Source: Alcanivorax jadensis T9
Lineage (GTDB): Bacteria > Pseudomonadota > Gammaproteobacteria > Pseudomonadales > Alcanivoracaceae
Assembly: GCF_000756655.1 (NCBI RefSeq)
Contig: NZ_ARXU01000004.1
Location: forward strand, 124,001-188,000
Length of the DNA stretch: 64,000 nt
Direction: 5' to 3'
Shown: positions 56,437 through 64,000 of the stretch, in pieces
How the letters are laid out: every line of letters starts with the position of its first letter
Position numbering within the stretch: position 1 is the first letter of the stretch
The notes under the pieces: generated by a model
Told to the model about the DNA's origin: nothing
The model's input: the letters and a program-made list of their open reading frames with translations, nothing else
The model's database searches: none
Made by a program: the position numbers and the translations under genes

Positions 56437-56500
56437 GTTGGAGCTATGCTTGCATGGCGAATTGTCCAGGCGAAATTCGCCATGCAAGCATAGCTCCAAC
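56437..56500. repeat. Perfect REP doublet, TATGCTTGCATG type
   Basis: GTTGGAGCTATGCTTGCATG plus GCGAAT is perfectly inverted at 56475-56500 (26-base arms, 12-base spacer). Between the desaturase-like and SMI1 genes. Confidence 0.9.
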
Positions 56501-56537
56501 AACCATTCTGCTGACAATGCCAACCGGGACGCTGTAA

Positions 56538-56945
56538 ATGGATGACCTGATCGACCTGCTGCGCGAACGCCACCAGGGCGCACTGGTAGCCCTGGAACTG
56601 CCGGACGAAGACCGGCTGGTAGAAATCGAAGAACAGCTGCTTATTTCTTTGCCGGGGGAGTACAAGGAATTCCTGCTCACCACCGGCGACATTATTTGCG
56701 GCAGCCTGGAACCGGCCACCGTCACCGACGACTACGCCCACAACTTCCTCCCCGAGCTGGCCGCCCAGGCCTGGAGCCAGGGCATGCCCCGTTCGCTGAT
56801 TCCTGTCTGCCAGGCCGAAGAAGGCGTTTACGCCATCGGCCAGGACGGCCAGATCGTCTTCTGGGTACCGGGGGAGGGCGTCAACGAGGACGAGGATTGG
56901 AGTTCTATCTGGCAGTGGGCACGTGAGGTGTGGCTGGAAAGCTGA
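56538..56945 (+). CDS. SMI1/KNR4 family protein
   Basis: 135 residues, typical SMI1 fold: EIEEQLLISLPGEYKEFLLTTGDIICG and IPVCQAEEGVYAIGQDGQIVFW. The family contains immunity proteins of contact-dependent toxins as well as housekeeping proteins. No toxin gene is seen next to it, so its role stays open. ATG 56538. Confidence 0.9.
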   Translation: MDDLIDLLRERHQGALVALELPDEDRLVEIEEQLLISLPGEYKEFLLTTGDIICGSLEPATVTDDYAHNFLPELAAQAWSQGMPRSLIPVCQAEEGVYAIGQDGQIVFWVPGEGVNEDEDWSSIWQWAREVWLES

Positions 56946-56998
56946 TTAAGAGCAGTTAATAGCTAAACCCGACATCCAGCCGACCTGACGAAGCCGCT

Positions 56999-57022
56999 GT
57001 AGGAGCTATGCTTGCATGGCGA
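56999..57022 (+). repeat. Single REP copy
   Basis: GTAGGAGCTATGCTTGCATG plus GCGA without an inverted partner in the next 100 bases. It sits just after CGAAGCCGCT, a flank also found before the REP at 28691. Confidence 0.75.
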
Positions 57023-57114
57023 TCTGAGCCTTGGCGAAGAAACGGCGCCCGCCCGCGCGCCCAATCCATCACGATGAATACGGCTCCGGAGGCTTTACGC
57101 CTCGTGAGAGCCTT

Positions 57115-57714
57115 CTACATCCCTGCCAAATCCAGCTCATTCTGAATCAACACCACACACTGCGACGCAAACAGCATCCGCGGCCCCAGGCTGATCTTCT
57201 CCGCTCCCAGTCGCTTCAAACTGTTGAAGGTCTTCTTCGGCATGGGGATATGGTCGGTGAGTAGAAAGCAGGGGTTCTCCCCGAAATCCAGCTCACGGAT
57301 GCTGTCGCCCTTCTTGTCCATCACATACAGCTGATGGTCCTCCGCCAGATCCTTCACCAGCCGCTCAAAACTCAGTGTCCGCACCCGGATGCCCGGCTCC
57401 ACGGCCCGTTCCTGCTCCTTGCCCAGTCCCTGAGACACATCCAGGGCGTTGGCCACCTTGGCCAGCAACGCTTTCTCATGGAAGCCGCCAATATTCTGCA
57501 TCTCCGCCCCGGTGAAACTGATAGTGCGGGAGTAATCCTGGGTGCTTTCCAGCACCAGATGCACCACCACGTCATCCCGGTGAGACTGGGCCACAAACAG
57601 GCTGTTCATCAGCGTATGGGCGAGAATTTCCGTATGGGCATCGCCACCCACATTGGCCAGCAGAGCCTGGCTATCGGTGGGCGCGGCGCGGGCGCGGAGG
57701 ACGAAAGTACGCAT
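57115..57714 (-). CDS. TrmY-like (COG1901/DUF358) putative tRNA pseudouridine methyltransferase
   Basis: 199 residues of the SPOUT family related to archaeal TrmY, which N1-methylates pseudouridine-54 in tRNA. Family blocks: FVLRARAAPTDSQAL start, ...VHLVLESTQDYSRTISFTGAEM, and C-terminal PCFLLTDHIPMPKKTFNSL followed by KISLGPRMLFASQCVVLI, the knotted SAM site. It is found mostly in archaea and in a limited set of bacteria. Bacterial function is not settled. ATG 57714. Confidence 0.85.
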   Translation of the reverse strand: MRTFVLRARAAPTDSQALLANVGGDAHTEILAHTLMNSLFVAQSHRDDVVVHLVLESTQDYSRTISFTGAEMQNIGGFHEKALLAKVANALDVSQGLGKEQERAVEPGIRVRTLSFERLVKDLAEDHQLYVMDKKGDSIRELDFGENPCFLLTDHIPMPKKTFNSLKRLGAEKISLGPRMLFASQCVVLIQNELDLAGM

Positions 57715-58076
57715 TATATAGGGCTCAGGAGAGTGTGAGGTGATTGTACATCAGTCGCTGCCGGGTCGTAGATCCTTGCCCATAAGCTGGCAATAGTTGC
57801 CCGTTTTCAACGGAACGTTCCGACTATCCTGCAGAGGCCAATTCCAATGCACTGATTTCAATGACAATTCCTACACGGGGTGCGAGGTTGGCAGGAACAG
57901 AATTCAAAGGAGTGTTCCTTTGAACTCTGTGTAGGAAATTTGCCATTTCACTCTAACCGATTGATATGGGAGTATTTTGCTAGATCGTGTGGGGCGGGTG
58001 ACTCGGAGTTATGCAGAACTGGGTTATACGGAACGTTCTAACTAATACGCTGTTATGCATTAAATAAGGGAGAAGA
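57715..58076. other. AT-richer gap before the cassette-like genes
   Basis: 362 bases without a gene. It contains an inverted structure at 57866-57940 and two copies of GGAACGTTC-type words (about 57811 and 58030). It ends with GTTATGC (58052-58058), which equals the R' core of the attC-like site at 58398. Confidence 0.6.
57866..57940. repeat. Nested inverted repeat / structured element
   Basis: Outer arms AATTCCTACAC (57866-57876) and GTGTAGGAAATT (57929-57940). Inside is a 13-bp stem with one mismatch (AGAATTCAAAGGA / TCCTTTGAACTCT, 57899-57928) with loop GTGT. It could be a small mobile element or a folded RNA. Confidence 0.6.
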
Positions 58077-58403
58077 ATGCAATTACTTAATGGTCTTATG
58101 ACGGGCGCTATGTTCGCAGCAAGCGCTTACCTGGTTATTACTCTTAATGGGATTGCGAATACAGCAGGGGAGAAGGGTAAGAAGCTTCTGAAGAATGCGC
58201 TTCTGTTTTTGGTGATAATTCCAGTGGTTGCTGGTTTTCTTAAAGGTGTGTTGGGGCTTGGAAATGAGACTGCGTCTGGTCTATATATTGGCTATTTTGC
58301 GTATGTCTCTGGCATTGCAGGTGTCTTTTTTCTCGCAAAAGGGCTTCGGCAAGCCATTCTTGAGGCTTCAATGCCAAAAAATGTCGAAACTGAAGAAGCA
58401 TAA
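58077..58403 (+). CDS. Small membrane protein, cassette-like gene 1
   Basis: 108 residues with three hydrophobic segments (residues about 5-25, 42-60, 68-90). I do not recognise the family. The gene is AT-richer than its surroundings and its TAA stop lies within the R'' sequence GCATAAC of an attC-like site, a hallmark of integron gene cassettes. ATG 58077 follows GGGAGAAG. Confidence 0.75.
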   Translation: MQLLNGLMTGAMFAASAYLVITLNGIANTAGEKGKKLLKNALLFLVIIPVVAGFLKGVLGLGNETASGLYIGYFAYVSGIAGVFFLAKGLRQAILEASMPKNVETEEA

Positions 58404-58446
58404 CAATGCCATGCATGCGACAAGCGCATGATGGCCGGCGTTATGC
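58398..58446 (+). other. attC-like recombination site 1
   Basis: 49 bases. R'' GCATAAC at the left and R' GTTATGC at the right, with arms GCCATGCATGCG and CGCATGATGGC that pair imperfectly, leaving extrahelical bases. This is the architecture of an integron attC. The left core overlaps the stop codon of the preceding gene. Confidence 0.75.
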
Positions 58447-58524
58447 ATCGCCAATTTGAGATGTTCGATGGAAATCTATTTGAGTACTGCCACTTTAACT
58501 TCGTATGAAAACAGAAGGAGCAGT

Positions 58525-58860
58525 ATGAATTTACACTTTAACCCTATTGTTTATTTTAAAGGGTTATGGCAATTCCCTGTGGAATACTTAGAAGATATAA
58601 GCTGGGAGATCACATCCAAAGAATTAGGGGTGATCACATTTGAAGAAATGGAGATAGGTGTCGACTCCCCTCTCAGCACTGAGGATGGATCTGCCTTCAT
58701 TCAGTTTTCTTTGAAGAAAAAGGATATTCCTTTTATCTATGATGACTGCGGTTGTGAAATAAGATTTAAAGGGGTGCTCGAATTTCCACATGGCCGCACC
58801 CCGTTCGAAAAGGTGTTTTGGGGTGTTATTAAAGCCGTATGGTCCGAGGGCTTGAGATAA
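58525..58860 (+). CDS. Hypothetical protein, cassette-like gene 2
   Basis: 111-residue soluble, acidic protein (MNLHFNPIVYFKGLWQFP...). No known family recognised. ATG 58525 follows AGAAGGAG. AT-rich, unlike the surrounding 60% GC genes. It is bounded on both sides by attC-like sites, so cassette 2 spans about 58442-58931. Confidence 0.75.
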   Translation: MNLHFNPIVYFKGLWQFPVEYLEDISWEITSKELGVITFEEMEIGVDSPLSTEDGSAFIQFSLKKKDIPFIYDDCGCEIRFKGVLEFPHGRTPFEKVFWGVIKAVWSEGLR

Positions 58861-58862
58861 AT

Positions 58863-58937
58863 GCATAACAAGTCAATCAACTTCGCGCCTTCGGCGCCGG
58901 ACGCAGGCAAGCTGCGCCGGTTATTGAGGCGTTAGGT
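58863..58937 (+). other. attC-like recombination site 2
   Basis: 75 bases. R'' GCATAAC and R' GTTAGGT; left AACAAGTCAATCAAC resembles the inverse of the right GGTTATTGAGGCGTTAG. The centre folds as GGCGC/GCGCC pairs. Typical attC size and organisation. Confidence 0.8.
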
Positions 58938-58955
58938 TGTAACCGAAGAGTAGCA

Positions 58956-59171
58956 ATGAATAAAATCAATCCCCAAAAGTTGCTTAACAGCAAGTGGACT
59001 GCGGTCAAGCCAGTAAAGAAAGAAAAACATTTTCTGGTGACAGAGGTCGAGTTCGATGAAGAGGGTGAAGTCATTCACTGCCTGATAGAGGCGGTTATAT
59101 CAAACCGTTCAGATTCTATTGATTGGAAAGCACTAAGAGATGAATCGAACTGGCAGCAGGGCTGGAAGTAG
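58956..59171 (+). CDS. TIGR02450-type Trp-containing small protein, cassette-like gene 3
   Basis: 71 residues: MNKINPQKLLNSKWTAVKP, EKHFLVTEV, and the end DWKALRDESNWQQGWK. This pattern matches the TIGR02450 family of small Trp-containing proteins of unknown role. It is AT-rich. It lies directly after the second attC-like site; no attC follows, so the array may be truncated here. Confidence 0.8.
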   Translation: MNKINPQKLLNSKWTAVKPVKKEKHFLVTEVEFDEEGEVIHCLIEAVISNRSDSIDWKALRDESNWQQGWK

Positions 59172-59203
59172 TTATTCCGGTCGTGTGGCCTCTGGAGAGC
59201 GGG

Positions 59204-59240
59204 GCGTAGGGCGGAGATACCCGGTCGGTATTTCCGCCCT
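59204..59240. terminator. Hairpin between cassette region and mscS-like gene
   Basis: A 14-bp stem with one mismatch, AGGGCGGAGATACC/GGTATTTCCGCCCT, without a T run. Possibly a bidirectional transcript end. Confidence 0.5.
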
Positions 59241-59246
59241 GCGGGT

Positions 59247-62615
<3,369 letters not shown>

Positions 62616-62916
62616 AACCAACAAGCTCCAATGGGTAAGGGGGCTATCAATGTGTTTTGCAGGGAAATTTGCCGCGTTCACTGCACCCTGCAGAGACGAT
62701 TATTTACGCCCAAGTCTCGGCAAGCTTACCAAGGCGTTGCAAGGGGCGCAGCAGTTGTTCTGCCTGCGTCGGCATCTGTTGCTTGAGAATAGCTACGTTC
62801 ATGTTTATCAGCATTAAGAGCAGCATCAGACGCATGCCATGTATGCGTTCTTTGCATCGGCTGGCGCAACTGGCGGAAGGGGAAGCCAAGCTGGCCAGGT
62901 TACGTGAGCAGCGCGA
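62616..62916. other. Gap between mscS-like and PA2778-like genes
   Basis: 301 bases. No well-supported gene. Short reading frames exist on both strands (e.g. plus, 62845-62974, MRSLHRLAQLAEGEAKLARL...; minus, about 62704-62832), but neither has a good SD or family. The region should hold the promoter for the channel gene. Confidence 0.5.
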
Positions 62917-63921
62917 TCAGTTATCGGCGCAACAGACGGAACCGGTCGACGAGGCCTCGTCGGGACAGGATTGACCGGTCAGCTCCATGACGCTATCGCG
63001 GATGGCTTTGTCCTGGGGGGCAAGGGCATGGGCACGGCAGATACTGTCGCGGGCTCCTTCCTCATCGCCCAGTGCCTGCTGGGCGTAGGCCAGGTTATTC
63101 CAGGCGGCGGCAAAGTCTGGCGCCTGGCGGGTTGCCCGTTGGAAGGCGTCGAGCGCCGGTTGCTGTTGATCCTGGCTCCACAGGCTGTTGCCGTGGCCGA
63201 ACCATAGCTTGCCGCTGTTCGGGAACGCCTCTACCGCCGCCGGCCAGAAGGCCTCGGCATTGGGCAGGGCAGAAATCGCCCGGAACAGGCTTTCCGGTTC
63301 CGCACTGGCCGGCAGTTGTCCCGGTTCGACCAGGGTAAAGCCCCATTGATCGGCACGGGCCCAGGTGCGGATAAAGCGGTTCCAGTGGCTGGTCTTGCCG
63401 GCGTCGGTGCCGCTGTGCAGCACCATGGTATTACCTTCGTCCTGATAGCCGGTGACTACGGCAAAATGCCACTGAGGCCAGCGACGCAGGGCCAGGTTCT
63501 GCAACACCAGTACCGGCCGGCCAGCCTGCAGTTCGCGGAACAGCGCCTCGCTGTTTTCCACCGGGTAAGCCATCAGGCCACGGCTGCGGGCGGCGGCACG
63601 CAATTCGATGCCCAGGCTGCCTTCCCGCTCTGGTAACCACACCTCATCAACCAGACTGTTTGCACTCACCGGCTTGCCGGCCCATTGCAGCATCATGGCC
63701 AGGGCGGCGGGCCCGCATTGGTATTTTTCCTGGGGGACAAAGGGCACCACTAGCTGCTGCTCGGTTTCCACCTGCGCACTTTGAGGAGGCGGGAAACTTT
63801 GACATCCACTCAAGGAAAGCAGAGCCAGCAGGCTGACAAGGCATACCAGGTTGAAAGGGCGGGTAAGGCTTACGAGTGAAAGGCGAGGAGCGATTGGCTC
63901 CTCGCCATAGGGGACAGACAT
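62917..63921 (-). CDS. PA2778-family C39-like cysteine peptidase lipoprotein
   Basis: 334 residues. Lipobox LSGC (Cys40). A C39-type core has QCGPAALAMML (catalytic Cys), WHFAVVTGY (catalytic His), and SHWNRF. The C-terminal third (from about 230) is TPR-like (LWFGHGNSLWSQDQQQPALDAF; AAWNNLAYAQQALGDEEGA). Named after P. aeruginosa PA2778; exact substrate is unknown. ATG 63921. The PA2779-like gene starts right before it on the same strand. Confidence 0.88.
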   Translation of the reverse strand: MSVPYGEEPIAPRLSLVSLTRPFNLVCLVSLLALLSLSGCQSFPPPQSAQVETEQQLVVPFVPQEKYQCGPAALAMMLQWAGKPVSANSLVDEVWLPEREGSLGIELRAAARSRGLMAYPVENSEALFRELQAGRPVLVLQNLALRRWPQWHFAVVTGYQDEGNTMVLHSGTDAGKTSHWNRFIRTWARADQWGFTLVEPGQLPASAEPESLFRAISALPNAEAFWPAAVEAFPNSGKLWFGHGNSLWSQDQQQPALDAFQRATRQAPDFAAAWNNLAYAQQALGDEEGARDSICRAHALAPQDKAIRDSVMELTGQSCPDEASSTGSVCCADN

Positions 63922-63924
63922 GGA

Positions 63925-64000
63925 TCAGTTTATAGGATCGATAACCGGAAAGACGTCGGTGGCGCCCAGCAGATCCAGCAACACCAGAATCAGGATGATG
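63925..64000 (-). CDS. PA2779-family membrane protein, only C-terminus in window
   Basis: The last 25 codons: a hydrophobic stretch (IILILVLLDLLGATDVFPVI) and then DPIN and stop. This matches the C-terminal helix and FPVI end of PA2779-family proteins, which sit next to PA2778 in Pseudomonas. The rest lies beyond base 64000. Its stop codon overlaps the region just before the peptidase start. Confidence 0.75.
   Translation of the reverse strand, partial: IILILVLLDLLGATDVFPVIDPIN

Noticed and set aside
56538-56945. Toxin-immunity pair around SMI1/KNR4.
   Set aside because: Neighbours are a desaturase-like protein and a TrmY-like enzyme; no toxin-like reading frame lies next to it.
57715-58060. 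A third full attC upstream of cassette gene 1.
   Set aside because: Only a GTTATGC core is present; no matching RYYYAAC partner with pairing arms could be found.
62704-62974. Small genes in the gap upstream of the channel.
   Set aside because: Frames lie on both strands, overlap each other or the peptidase gene, and lack good SDs and recognisable families.

Overview
The window is chromosomal DNA of a moderately GC-rich gammaproteobacterium. Gene content and order fit an Alcanivorax-like, Pseudomonas-related marine organism: ffs-dnaX-ybaB-recR, rnd-ycgL-ycgN, mtaD-ubiG-mupP-yciK beside gyrA, and gyrA-serC-pheA-hisC-tyrA/aroA-cmk-rpsA-ihfB-lapAB-pyrF. The genus is inferred, not proven. No tRNA, rRNA, CRISPR array, integrase or IS transposase was found.

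Layout. 1-4144: end of a GAPDH gene, the 4.5S RNA gene, dnaX (with a programmed -1 frameshift signal), ybaB and recR. 4493-7934: an acyl-CoA dehydrogenase, a periplasmic AdeT/DctP-like binding protein and an AraC regulator. 8127-17021: a translationally coupled six-gene operon (acyltransferase-like, GH3 acyl-amide synthetase, double GNAT-like, reduced condensation-type acyltransferase, RND adaptor, RND permease). It looks like an uncharacterised lipoconjugate assembly and export system. 17221-22277: gpmA, rnd-ycgL-ycgN, a membrane protein plus HIT protein, and a methyltransferase/PilZ/small membrane protein set.

22450-32673: a TRAP-type system made of a lipoprotein resembling the TatT component, an AdeT-like binding protein and a fused QM permease. 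An ABC1/AarF kinase-like gene follows, then three tandem AdeT-like binding proteins. With the copy at 5796 this makes five paralogues but only one permease. 32970-36651: yciK, mupP, ubiG and an amidohydrolase. 37000-51205: the gyrA to pyrF supra-operon for aromatic amino acids, serine and histidine, translation, nucleoid structure and LPS control. 51299-56945: ComEA-like, a secreted aspartoacylase-family protein, Uup, a sterol-desaturase-like protein and SMI1/KNR4.

57115-59171 is accessory DNA: a TrmY-like gene, then three small AT-richer genes separated by two attC-like recombination sites, a remnant integron cassette array. 59247-64000: a very large MscS-family channel and a PA2778/PA2779-type pair.

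Intergenic DNA carries two repeat classes. One is REP doublets (REPIN-like) with GTAGGAGC or TTGGAGC heads. The other is longer inverted repeats whose arms are iterated short words such as AAGTTGAAAGTT, placed directly after stop codons. One spacer also carries a perfect 18-bp ACCACAGAGGGCACAGAG inverted repeat.
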